From: Anaerolineales bacterium
GTDB taxonomy: Bacteria; Chloroflexota; Anaerolineae; Anaerolineales; UBA4823
NCBI GenBank assembly: GCA_014859065.1
Contig: JACUUU010000006.1
Location: forward strand, 1 to 33,943
Reading direction: 5' to 3'
DNA length: 33,943 nucleotides
In this document: positions 18,062 to 26,969 of the stretch, piece by piece
How the letters are laid out: each line of letters starts with the position of its first letter
Position numbering within the stretch: the first letter of the stretch is position 1
Position numbers and translations under genes: made by a program
The notes under the pieces: model-generated
Database searches by the model: none
What the model was told of the DNA's origin: nothing
Seen by the model: only the letters and a program-made list of their open reading frames with translations

Positions 18062-18979
18062 GTGACAAATATGTTGAACAAATGGAAACAAGGGCTCGCT
18101 AAGACAAGTAAAGCCGCTTTTGGGCAAATTGCCTCTATACTCGGGGTTACTGAGATCACAGATCAAACCTGGGAAGATTTGGAAGATCTTTTGATTCAAT
18201 CGGACCTTGGTATCGTCACCAGTGAGTCAGTCCTAGAAAGCTTGTGGGAGCGAGAACGCCGCGAAGGCATCACAACAGCTAAAGATCTCAGAATCGCACT
18301 TCATGAAGAGTTGCGTAAACGTCTGGATAAACCACCTGAGATCGCCCTTACAGGCGATCCTGCCGTGATCATAGTTGTTGGCGTGAATGGATCTGGAAAA
18401 ACGACAACAATTGCAAAATTAGGTAAACGGTTCACAGAGACGGGTAAACAGGTGATCCTAGGAGCCGCGGATACCTATCGGGCAGCTGCGGTAGACCAGC
18501 TTGAAATTTGGGCAAAAAGAGCAAATTTACAAATAATATCAGGACAACCAGGTGGTGACCCTGGTGCTGTTGCCTACGATGCCATCCATTCAGCGAAATC
18601 TCGGGGATTTGATGTTGTAATCATAGACACTGCTGGGCGTTTGCACACCCGACACAATCTCATGGAAGAGCTAAAAAAGGTTAACCGTGTAGTTTCCAAA
18701 GCTCTTCCAGGAGCACCTCACCATGTGTGGTTAGTAATGGATGCCACAACAGGGCAAAATGCTCTTCAGCAAGCGCGTGCTTTCAAGGAAGCTGTTAATG
18801 TTACTGGTGTAATTCTGGCAAAATTAGACTCATCAGCCAGAGGCGGTATGGCATTTGCAATTCAACATGATTTAAATTTGCCAATATTGTTTGCCGGTTT
18901 AGGCGAAGGCCTCGATGACCTTGAACTGTTCGATCCCGATGCCTTTTTAGATGGGATTCTATCGAAAGAAACAAAATAA
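18062..18979 (+). CDS. ftsY: Signal recognition particle receptor FtsY
   Basis: 305 aa; SRP GTPase motifs VGVNGSGKTTTIAKLG, DTYRAAAVDQL, IDTAGRLHT, LAKLDSSARGG. GTG start or ATG 18071. Confidence 0.96.
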   Translation: MTNMLNKWKQGLAKTSKAAFGQIASILGVTEITDQTWEDLEDLLIQSDLGIVTSESVLESLWERERREGITTAKDLRIALHEELRKRLDKPPEIALTGDPAVIIVVGVNGSGKTTTIAKLGKRFTETGKQVILGAADTYRAAAVDQLEIWAKRANLQIISGQPGGDPGAVAYDAIHSAKSRGFDVVIIDTAGRLHTRHNLMEELKKVNRVVSKALPGAPHHVWLVMDATTGQNALQQARAFKEAVNVTGVILAKLDSSARGGMAFAIQHDLNLPILFAGLGEGLDDLELFDPDAFLDGILSKETK

Positions 18980-18990
18980 TTGAGGATAAA

Positions 18991-20086
18991 ATGCAAGATT
19001 TAATTGAAAGATTACAAGAGAGCAACAAGAAAATTCAAAATCTACTGGAGCGTCTTTGACTTACTACAAAAACAAGCGAGATTAGAAGAACTTCGAAAAG
19101 TATCAGAAGACCCGCAGCTTTGGGAAGATCCAGAACGTGCCCAAAAAGTGATGAAACAAATATCCGCGCTCAACCAAGAAGTTACGGACTGGAATATGTT
19201 GTACCAGCAAATACAAGACAGCCTCGAATTAGCAAATCTTTGGGATGAAAACCTTCGGGCAGAGCTGGAATTAGAGACCAAAGAAATCGAAGATCAAATT
19301 AGCCGTCGAGAATTTACAGCTATGCTTTCCGGAGAATACGATCGAGGAAATGCTATCTTGGCTATTCACGCAGGTGCAGGTGGAACAGACTCGCAAGATT
19401 GGGCGGAGATGCTTCAAAGGATGTATTTACGATGGGCTGAAAAGAAAGATTATGAGGCAGAAATCCTGGATCTTACTCCCGGAGAAGAAGCTGGCATAAA
19501 AAGCATCACCATTGCTATTGATGGATATTATGCTTATGGATACTTACAATCAGAGAAAGGCGTCCATCGACTTGTCAGGTTATCACCATTCGATTCGTCC
19601 CACCGGCGGCACACATCCTTCGCATTGGTTGAAGTCTTACCCCAAGTTGAAAATGAGACCGAGGTTGAGATAAATTCCGACGACTTACGCATCGATGTGT
19701 TCAAGTCCTCTGGGGCTGGTGGTCAAAATGTTCAAAAGAATGCCACAGCTATACGTATTACCCATGTTCCAACGGGTATCGTCGTTTCGTGTCAAAACGA
19801 GAGATCCCAAATACAGAATCGAGAGAATGCTATGCGCGTTTTACGAGCACGTTTGCTCGAGCTGAAGGAACAAGCACAGGTCGAACAACTTGCAGAGCTT
19901 AGAGGTGAATATACTAAAGCTGAGTGGGGTAGCCAAATACGATCATATGTACTGCACCCTTATCAGATTGTAAAAGATCATCGCACAGAATACGAAGTAG
20001 GCAACATTCAAGGTGTTCTAGATGGCGAGATTGAGGGGTTCATCGAATCCTACTTGCTTTCAATGGTAGGCGAAAGGCATCCTTGA
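18991..20086 (+). CDS. prfB: Peptide chain release factor 2, expressed by programmed +1 frameshift at CTT_TGA_C
   Basis: ATG 18991 ([22 protein letters not shown]) reaches in-frame TGA at 19057..19059 within GGAG-CGT-CTT-TGA-C; +1 shift gives [12 protein letters not shown] and the RF2 frame to 20086 ([28 protein letters not shown]). Confidence 0.96.
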
Positions 20087-20111
20087 CACTCAAATTACTC
20101 AAACGTATAAT
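20083..20111 (+). promoter_or_regulatory. Consensus sigma70-type promoter for rpmF, TTGACA-N17-TATAAT
   Basis: TTGACA 20083..20088 overlapping the prfB stop, 17 bp spacer, TATAAT 20106..20111. Confidence 0.8.
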
Positions 20112-20118
20112 TTCATGA

Positions 20119-20137
20119 GCCTGCCCGTGTGGCAGGC
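20119..20137 (+). promoter_or_regulatory. 5'-terminal hairpin of the predicted rpmF transcript
   Basis: GCCTGCC-CGTGT-GGCAGGC, perfect 7 bp GC-rich stem, starting about 1 nt after the predicted +1 (20118). Confidence 0.5.
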
Positions 20138-20177
20138 GTTATTTTGGATAACAAAATTACTGATAGGAGGACCGATT

Positions 20178-20363
20178 ATGTCACCAGTACCCAAGAGGAA
20201 AACCGCACCAAGCCGTCGCGATCGCCGTAGAGCCCATGATGCGTTAATTTCACGTAACCTGGTGCAGTGCTCAAATTGTGGGGAAATGCGACTTCCTCAC
20301 CGAGTCTGCCCGAAATGCGGTCATTACCAAGGACGTGAGGTTATTGAGGTCGAGGAAAAGTAA
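20178..20363 (+). CDS. rpmF: 50S ribosomal protein L32
   Basis: ORF 20115..20363; true start ATG 20178 after [29 protein letters not shown] and CSNC...CPKCGHY. Confidence 0.96.
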   Translation: MSPVPKRKTAPSRRDRRRAHDALISRNLVQCSNCGEMRLPHRVCPKCGHYQGREVIEVEEK

Positions 20364-20417
20364 TCACCAAGACCGTAACGACTATAACCGTTTTAGGTTT
20401 TACCCTGATACCTCCAT

Positions 20418-21368
20418 ATGATCTTTGACCCATCCTCTTGTGCTTACCTTTTTCCAGGGCAAGGTTCTCAAACCTTGGGAATGGGCAGCCAATTGGCAAG
20501 AAAATTTCATGCAGCTCGAGAAATCTACAAAGAGGCAGATGAAATCCTTGGATATCCTATTTCTCTGCTCTCGTGGAATGGTCCTGATTCGGAATTGAAT
20601 GACACAGTAAACACCCAACCAGCTTTATTGGTTCATTCTATAGCTTCTCTACGGGTCTTCCAAGAAAGATTTCCGGATTTTCAGCCTACATTAGTTGCGG
20701 GTCATTCCTTGGGACAAATAAGCGCACTTGTTTCTGTTGGCAGCATATCCTACCCAGATGCTTTGCGATTAGTGCGCAAACGTGGTGAGGTAATGAAAGC
20801 AGCAGGAGATCTTGCACCGGGTGGCATGGCTGCTGTATTAGGGCTGGATATTGATATTCTAGAGCATATCTGCAGAGATGCCAGTAAAGGAAACGAGATA
20901 GTTCAAATTGCCAATGATAATTGTCCAGGTCAAGTAGTCGTCTCAGGTTCAAAACCAGCGCTTGATCGGTTTATTGACATGGCAAACGCCGTGGGAGCTA
21001 AACGTGTTTTCAAACTGCCTATCAGTATAGCTGCCCATTCTCCGCTTATGGAATCGGCTCAAGAGGAATTTAACCAGGCAGTTGATAACACTCCTATTAA
21101 AGACACGATTATCCCCATCATAAGTAACATCACCGCAAAACCAATCAGAACAGCAGATAAGATAAGACACGAACTCAGATCTCAGCTAACCAAGCAAGTA
21201 AGATGGACAGATTCTATCAAGTGCATGATAGATTTAGGAATCAAATCATTCCTTGAAATTGGATCTGGTTCAGTACTTCTAGGTCTTCTCAAGCGGATTG
21301 ACCGCCAATCTAAAGGGATGTCGATAGAAAAACCAGAAGATCTAGAGCTCCTTGTTGGCACAGACTGA
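20418..21368 (+). CDS. fabD: Malonyl CoA-acyl carrier protein transacylase
   Basis: 316 aa; YLFPGQGSQTLGMG, VAGHSLGQISAL. Confidence 0.95.
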   Translation: MIFDPSSCAYLFPGQGSQTLGMGSQLARKFHAAREIYKEADEILGYPISLLSWNGPDSELNDTVNTQPALLVHSIASLRVFQERFPDFQPTLVAGHSLGQISALVSVGSISYPDALRLVRKRGEVMKAAGDLAPGGMAAVLGLDIDILEHICRDASKGNEIVQIANDNCPGQVVVSGSKPALDRFIDMANAVGAKRVFKLPISIAAHSPLMESAQEEFNQAVDNTPIKDTIIPIISNITAKPIRTADKIRHELRSQLTKQVRWTDSIKCMIDLGIKSFLEIGSGSVLLGLLKRIDRQSKGMSIEKPEDLELLVGTD

Positions 21369-21431
21369 CCCAAAACAATTCTGGGAAGCAATTACGGTAT
21401 AATTATTCAAACATAATCCGAGGAGAATCGA

Positions 21432-22196
21432 ATGAGCCCTTTGTCTGGACTCTCTTTAGATGGGCGGGTTGCAGTCATCACTGGTGCCTCGAGAGGTATT
21501 GGTAGAGCAATTGCACTCGAATTTGCCAACCGTGGCGCAGCTGTTATCGTCAACTATCTTAATTCCTTAGAAGAAGCTGAAAGCTTAGTCCACCAAATTG
21601 AATCTTCCAAAGGGAAAGCCCTCTCTTTTCAAGCAGATGTCTCTGACTTTCAACAGGCACAGGCATTGATTAAAACCGCGATCGATATTTATAATGGACT
21701 CGACATCCTGGTAAATAATGCCGGCATTACTCGAGACATGCTAATCATGACAATGAAAGAAGAGGACTGGAACACCGTTATCGATACTAACCTAAAATCA
21801 ACTTTTAACTGTTCTAAAGCAGCAATCCGTCACATGATGCGTAAGAGATATGGTCGGATTATCAATATTACGTCAGTGGCTGGCCAGATTGGCAACCCAG
21901 GACAAACAAATTACTCGGCTTCGAAAGCAGGCCAAATTGGTTTTACCAAAGCACTAGCTCGTGAGGTTGCTTCTCGAAATATCACTGTCAATGCGATTGC
22001 GGCGGGTTATATCGAAACGAATATCTGGGCAAATGTGCCCGACGAAGCTCGCCAAGCCTTACTCCAGCTCATTCCCCTCGGTCGCAAAGGTGAACCTGAA
22101 GAAATAGCATTCGCAGTTTCATTCTTAGCATCGGACCAAGCTGCCTACATTACTGGACAGATTATTGGTGTCGATGGCGGTATGGCGATGATGTAA
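21432..22196 (+). CDS. fabG: 3-oxoacyl-ACP reductase (SDR family)
   Basis: 254 aa; GASRGIGRAIA, NNAGITRD, YSASKAG, C-terminal GQIIGVDGGMAMM. Confidence 0.93.
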   Translation: MSPLSGLSLDGRVAVITGASRGIGRAIALEFANRGAAVIVNYLNSLEEAESLVHQIESSKGKALSFQADVSDFQQAQALIKTAIDIYNGLDILVNNAGITRDMLIMTMKEEDWNTVIDTNLKSTFNCSKAAIRHMMRKRYGRIINITSVAGQIGNPGQTNYSASKAGQIGFTKALAREVASRNITVNAIAAGYIETNIWANVPDEARQALLQLIPLGRKGEPEEIAFAVSFLASDQAAYITGQIIGVDGGMAMM

Positions 22197-22211
22197 GAAA
22201 AAAGGAGAACC

Positions 22212-22574
22212 ATGGCAGAATCAAGAAGTACTGCAGGAAAAACTACCATTGCGCTGGATGTGTTATTGACAATCGCTAAATTGACAACTTTGAATGTTCA
22301 AGGCGTCAATCGATTGAGTACGACACACGGAGATGACGTAAAGAGCATATTCAAGCGTGGTCATCATGATACTGGTATTCTTATTGATGTAAAAAATGAT
22401 ACTGTTTACGCTGACTTATATGTTGTATTAAACCATGATGTAAACATCCGCGATGTTTGTCGGTCAATCCAACAAGAAGTCTCTCGAGCGATTTCAGAAA
22501 TGGTTGGAATGCAGGTAGGGCGAGTCAACGTTCACGTTAAAGATATCGACTACCCAATGGAGACAGAGGAATAG
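22212..22574 (+). CDS. Asp23/Gls24 family envelope stress response protein
   Basis: 120 aa; IAKLTTLNVQGVNRL...VYADLYVVLNHDVNIRDVCRSIQQEVSRAISEMVGMQVGRVNVHVKDI; directly upstream of nusB. Confidence 0.85.
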   Translation: MAESRSTAGKTTIALDVLLTIAKLTTLNVQGVNRLSTTHGDDVKSIFKRGHHDTGILIDVKNDTVYADLYVVLNHDVNIRDVCRSIQQEVSRAISEMVGMQVGRVNVHVKDIDYPMETEE

Positions 22575-22580
22575 CTTTTC

Positions 22581-23018
22581 ATGAAATCTCGCACCAGAGC
22601 ACGATGTGTTGCTCTGCAAGCACTTTACGAAATTGACCTTACTGGACACCCACCTGGATACGTTCTTCAACAACGTGCCACTGATGAGAATCTAGACTCA
22701 AGAATGACGGAATTCGCAGAAAGAATTGTCTCCGGAGTTTTACCACTAATAAAAGATTTAGACCATTATATTTCTGAACATGCCCCAGAATGGCCGTTAA
22801 ACCAGGTTGCAATTATCGACCGCAATATCTTACGGATTGCATTGTGGGAATTTGCTGTTAAAAGAGAAACACCAGTTAAAGTTGCCATTAACGAAGCGGT
22901 TGATCTGGCGAAACGTTTCGGTTCTGACAGCTCACCACGGTTTGTAAACGGTGTGCTTGGCGGTTTAGCTGAACGGCTTAATGAAATTCATCAGGCGATA
23001 AACATAGGCACAGAGTAA
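22581..23018 (+). CDS. nusB: Transcription antitermination factor NusB
   Basis: 145 aa; RCVALQALYEID, IDRNILRIALWE, VKVAINEAVDLAKRFGSDSSPRFVNGVLG. Confidence 0.95.
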   Translation: MKSRTRARCVALQALYEIDLTGHPPGYVLQQRATDENLDSRMTEFAERIVSGVLPLIKDLDHYISEHAPEWPLNQVAIIDRNILRIALWEFAVKRETPVKVAINEAVDLAKRFGSDSSPRFVNGVLGGLAERLNEIHQAINIGTE

Positions 23019-23032
23019 TAATTTTTTCTATC

Positions 23033-23479
23033 ATGGAAATTTTTGGAATTGGGCCTCTCGAATTACTTTACATCTTCATAATCGCTTTGATCATCCTCGG
23101 ACCTAAGGATATGGTCAAAGCTGGTCGTTCTCTTGGAAGATTCTTACGTAAAATCGTTATGTCTCAGAGCTGGCGCACGGTCCAGCATGCATCACAAGAA
23201 TTTCGTCACCTTCCAAACAAATTGATCCGTGAAGCAGGATTAGAAGAATTCGAAGATGAAATGAAAGAGGTCGAGAAAATATCTAAATCTTATCTGGATG
23301 ATGTGAAAAGGACCGAGATTGATTTTCAAGAATTCCAAAGTGACATTTCAACCTGGACCAATCCCCCCCCAAGCGACGAGTCACCTAATGCACCTGCTCC
23401 AAAAGAGTTAGAATCTCCTAAGGATAAAGATCAAAAGAGCGAATCACCCACTGATTCCTCCCAATCAATTGAAGAATAA
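23033..23479 (+). CDS. Sec-independent translocase protein, TatA/TatB family
   Basis: 148 aa; MEIFGIGPLELLYIFIIALIILGPKDMVKAGRSLGRFLRK; adjacent to tatC. Confidence 0.88.
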   Translation: MEIFGIGPLELLYIFIIALIILGPKDMVKAGRSLGRFLRKIVMSQSWRTVQHASQEFRHLPNKLIREAGLEEFEDEMKEVEKISKSYLDDVKRTEIDFQEFQSDISTWTNPPPSDESPNAPAPKELESPKDKDQKSESPTDSSQSIEE

Positions 23480-23524
23480 AAAAATGAATAGAACCAAGAC
23501 ATCGTCGAAGAATGAGAGAAATCT

Positions 23525-24367
23525 ATGCGCAAATGGTTTCAAGCTGCTTGGAGATTGTTGACAAGTCCGTCTCGTTGGGCAAGGAAAGTCAACGAAAGTA
23601 TCAAAGATTTTTTTACGGAAGAACCAGAAGATACCCCATTAGGCGATTCATTTCAAAAGGCGATCGATCAACCTGAAGAACTGTTCGTTCATTTAGACGC
23701 ATTACGAAAACATATTTTCCGAGCCTTAGCAGCATTAGGCCTTACAACCGTTTTTTCTTTCACTTTCGCTCGAAACATAATAGATATTCTTGCTCGTCCA
23801 GTAGGGGGTATAGAGGGCTTGGTGGCGATCGATCCCACAGAGCCCATCGGGGTTTTTATGCGGGTTTCTTTATTGTCAGGTTTTTCCCTAGCATTTCCAA
23901 TAATCGCTCTAGAATTATACCTTTTCGTGGCTCCTGGGCTGAAAAAAAGATCTCGTACTCTTGGATTGATTGCTATACCAATTGCTACATTGTTTTTCTT
24001 AGGCGGGATGGCTTTTGCTTACTACATTATGATGCCTGTAGCAATTCCATTTTTAATCACATTCATGGGTATGGAAGCACAAATGCGGCCTTCCACCTAT
24101 GTACGTTTCATCACCAATTTGCTCTTTTGGGTGGGGGCAATTTTCGAATTTCCTTTAATTATTTATGTTCTAGCACGAATGGGAATTGTCCAATCAACAC
24201 ATCTGGTAAAACAATGGCGTATTGCGGTCGTTATTATAGCAATCTTAGCTGCCATTATCACCCCAACAGTAGACCCAGTTACCATGAGCGTAGTTATGGC
24301 CCCCATGATTGCGCTCTATTTCTTTAGCATTGTCTTAGCACGTATTGCTCAGCGGTCTCGTAATTGA
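23525..24367 (+). CDS. tatC: Sec-independent translocase protein TatC
   Basis: 280 aa; LFVHLDALRKHIFRAL, multiple TM helices, FEFPLIIYVLARMGIV; ~50-aa N-terminal extension. Confidence 0.93.
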   Translation: MRKWFQAAWRLLTSPSRWARKVNESIKDFFTEEPEDTPLGDSFQKAIDQPEELFVHLDALRKHIFRALAALGLTTVFSFTFARNIIDILARPVGGIEGLVAIDPTEPIGVFMRVSLLSGFSLAFPIIALELYLFVAPGLKKRSRTLGLIAIPIATLFFLGGMAFAYYIMMPVAIPFLITFMGMEAQMRPSTYVRFITNLLFWVGAIFEFPLIIYVLARMGIVQSTHLVKQWRIAVVIIAILAAIITPTVDPVTMSVVMAPMIALYFFSIVLARIAQRSRN

Positions 24368-24461
24368 GCACAGGAGGATTCTAAGCATGAACCAATAAAC
24401 ATACCTGATGATAATTATCACCAACTGTGGCAAGTTAACTTTGTCTAATGTATACATTTCA

Positions 24462-24536
24462 GAGATATCCTGATATTACTACCCATTTTGATCAATGATA
24501 AACTATCTATCCCAATAAATATTAATAGGATATCTC
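24462..24536. repeat. Inverted repeat GAGATATCCT ... AGGATATCTC upstream of the thiolase operon
   Basis: Perfect 10 bp arms at 24462..24471 and 24527..24536; ends 24 nt before the likely start at 24561. Confidence 0.45.
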
Positions 24537-24560
24537 AAAATGGAAAAAAGGAGTCAGTCC

Positions 24561-25712
24561 ATGAATAAACGAGTTGCCATTATTGGTGTAGGATGGGAAG
24601 GATTCAGGGTTGCTTCTCCAGAACTATCCTACAAAGAATTGATGTACGCAGCCGCTTCCCGGGCTTATATGGATGCTGGCATAGATCCCCGCAGAGATAT
24701 TCAAAGCTTCGTAACAGTAGCCGAAGATTTCCATGAAGGAACGAGCATCTTCGACGAATACGTTCCTGATCAACTTGGTGGAGCACTAAAACCTGTTCAC
24801 ACAATTTGTGGAGATGGTCTTCATGCTTTAGCTGTGGGTACTATGTTAATTCTTACAGGTCAATTTGAAATTGTTGCTATTGAAGGTCATAGTAAAGCGT
24901 CCAACGTGCTTACCATGGACGAGATTACATTGTATGCACAGGATCCAGTCATTAACCGTCCTATGCGATTTAACACTCATTTCATTGCTGGGATGGAAAT
25001 GAACCGCTTTCTCTACGAATCAGGAAACACGCATGAGCAGTGCGCTTCTGTGGTGGTTAAGAATCGTCGAAATGCATTAAGAAACCCATCAGCTCCTTAT
25101 GCTGCTAACTTATCACTAAAGGAGGTGATGGACGGTCCACCTCTTTCCTGGCCACTAGGGTCTCGAGAGGTATCCGCCCATGCAGATGGGGCAGTAGTAA
25201 TGGTATTGGCTTCCGAAACAATTGCACAGGCAATGAGCGATCCTCCCATCTGGATCTTAGGTGTGGGCTGGTGTAACGGTTCACCTTCATTAGAAAGCCG
25301 AGATTGGGCATCTGCGGCTTACATGCAAAAAGCAGCACAAATCGCTTATCGCCAAGCAGGCATTCAGCAACCAAAAAACGCTGTTGATTTTGCTGAGATA
25401 GATGACCGTTTTGCATATAAGGAGCTCCAATCTCTTGAAGCAGTTGGTTTGTGCCCAACTGGAACTGCAGGTAAACTAACCAGCGAAGGTTATACAGAAC
25501 CAACCGGTGAAATGCCGGTAAATGTGTCTGGAGGCAGTTTAGGATGTGGTGACTTAATTGAAGCAAATGGTTTAGCCCGCGCTTTAGAAATAGTTTTGCA
25601 ATTACGTGGAGAAGCCGGTCAACGCCAACTAAATAATGTCAAAACTGGTTTAGCTCAATCATGGAGAGGTTTGCCCACGACCAGCGGAGCAGTCGCGATA
25701 TTTAGTAATTAA
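24561..25712 (+). CDS. Divergent thiolase-fold protein (SCP2-thiolase/lipid-transfer-like), copy A
   Basis: Start ATG 24561 after AAAGGAG (MNKRVAIIGVGWEG). Thiolase landmarks: TICGDGLHALAVG (Cys kept), IDDRFAYKELQSLEAVGL, NVSGGSLGCGDLIEANGLARALE. Confidence 0.82.
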   Translation: MNKRVAIIGVGWEGFRVASPELSYKELMYAAASRAYMDAGIDPRRDIQSFVTVAEDFHEGTSIFDEYVPDQLGGALKPVHTICGDGLHALAVGTMLILTGQFEIVAIEGHSKASNVLTMDEITLYAQDPVINRPMRFNTHFIAGMEMNRFLYESGNTHEQCASVVVKNRRNALRNPSAPYAANLSLKEVMDGPPLSWPLGSREVSAHADGAVVMVLASETIAQAMSDPPIWILGVGWCNGSPSLESRDWASAAYMQKAAQIAYRQAGIQQPKNAVDFAEIDDRFAYKELQSLEAVGLCPTGTAGKLTSEGYTEPTGEMPVNVSGGSLGCGDLIEANGLARALEIVLQLRGEAGQRQLNNVKTGLAQSWRGLPTTSGAVAIFSN

Positions 25713-25791
25713 TCTCAAACACGGATTGGTGGGACTATTATTTAAAGACCAAGGAAGATCATCATCCTAACCAATCCAATTGGAGGCTAAC

Positions 25792-26958
25792 ATGGGTATG
25801 AGAAAAGTTGCAGTAGTTGGAGCTGGAATGACCAGGTTTGTCCGCCGGGCTTTAGAAACCGGCAAAGAATTGTCCTGGCAAGCTGCTTCATCAGCTCTTC
25901 AATCTAGCGAGATGTCGATGGATGAAATTGATGCAGTTTGCATGGGAACAGCTCCAGATGCATTTGATGGAATTCACATGAAAGGCGAATATTTAAGCGA
26001 TGGTGCTGGTGGATGGCACAAACCTTATATGCGCTCGTATGTTGGTGGAGGTACTGGTGTTTTCGCACCTATCCAGGGTTGGTACCATATCGCTTCAGGG
26101 ATGATGGACACATGCTTGGTGGTTTGCGAAGAGAAAATGTCTTCATATTATCCCCATGCTCAAGCGGCCTTTCTAACCATTTTTGATCACACAACTGAAA
26201 GACCTCTAAAACCCAATCTCCTTTGGATCTTTGCTTTGGAGATGAACAGGTATATGCAAACATATGGGATAAAGAAAGAAGACATAGCCAGGGTTGCAGT
26301 AAAGAACAAACGCAACGCTGCCGATCATCCTTCTGCCCTCTTGGGAGATGCAACCATCACGATTGAAGATGTAATGAATTCTGAAGTGCTTGCCTGGCCA
26401 GTTCAAAGGCTGGATGTAAGTCCAGTTTCTGATGGTGCTGTCGCAATCATATTGGCATCTGAAGAACGAGCTAAAAAGATCACAGATAAACCCGTTTGGA
26501 TCGAGGGTGTTGGATGGACTTTAGATACTGCATATTGGACCAATCGTGATTTAGCATACCCTCGCTATGTCGAAGCTGCAGCACGAATGGCTTACGAAAT
26601 GGCGGGCATAAAAGAACCTAGAAAAGAAATCCATATTGTTGAACCCTATGATCCATTCGACTATAAGGAATTACACCATCTTGAAGGTCTGATGTTGGCT
26701 GATAAAGGCCAGGCGCCACAGTTGGTTGCTGATGGTGTAACCTACCGGGATGGGGATATGCCCGTTTGTCCATCAGGCGGACTACTTGGTGTGGGTAACC
26801 CAATCGCCGCAGCTGGCTTGATGAAAATTGCAGAACTATTTTGGCAGCTAAGAGGCGAAGCTGGTGATCGCCAGGTACCTGGACAACCAAAACACGGCCT
26901 TGCCCAAGCATGGGGAGATCTGATGCAAGTGGGCACAGTTGTTATCATGGGACGATAA
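25792..26958 (+). CDS. Divergent thiolase-fold protein, copy B (apparently lacking the nucleophilic Cys)
   Basis: Start ATG 25792 after GGAGG. SYVGGGTGVFAPIQGWY at the nucleophile region, YDPFDYKELHHLEGL, CPSGGLLGVGNPIAAAGLMKIAELFWQLRGEAG. Confidence 0.82.
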   Translation: MGMRKVAVVGAGMTRFVRRALETGKELSWQAASSALQSSEMSMDEIDAVCMGTAPDAFDGIHMKGEYLSDGAGGWHKPYMRSYVGGGTGVFAPIQGWYHIASGMMDTCLVVCEEKMSSYYPHAQAAFLTIFDHTTERPLKPNLLWIFALEMNRYMQTYGIKKEDIARVAVKNKRNAADHPSALLGDATITIEDVMNSEVLAWPVQRLDVSPVSDGAVAIILASEERAKKITDKPVWIEGVGWTLDTAYWTNRDLAYPRYVEAAARMAYEMAGIKEPRKEIHIVEPYDPFDYKELHHLEGLMLADKGQAPQLVADGVTYRDGDMPVCPSGGLLGVGNPIAAAGLMKIAELFWQLRGEAGDRQVPGQPKHGLAQAWGDLMQVGTVVIMGR

Positions 26959-26969
26959 GGAGATTTTTG

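Noticed and set aside
18991-19060. prfB could be read as a frameshifted pseudogene because of the early in-frame TGA.
   Set aside because: The CTT_TGA_C site with a GGAG spaced as in characterised prfB genes is the known programmed frameshift, and the downstream frame is intact.
24561-26958. Thiolases A and B as a recent tandem duplication.
   Set aside because: They share overall fold landmarks but differ extensively, including at the nucleophile motif, so they look like ancient paralogs rather than a recent duplicate.
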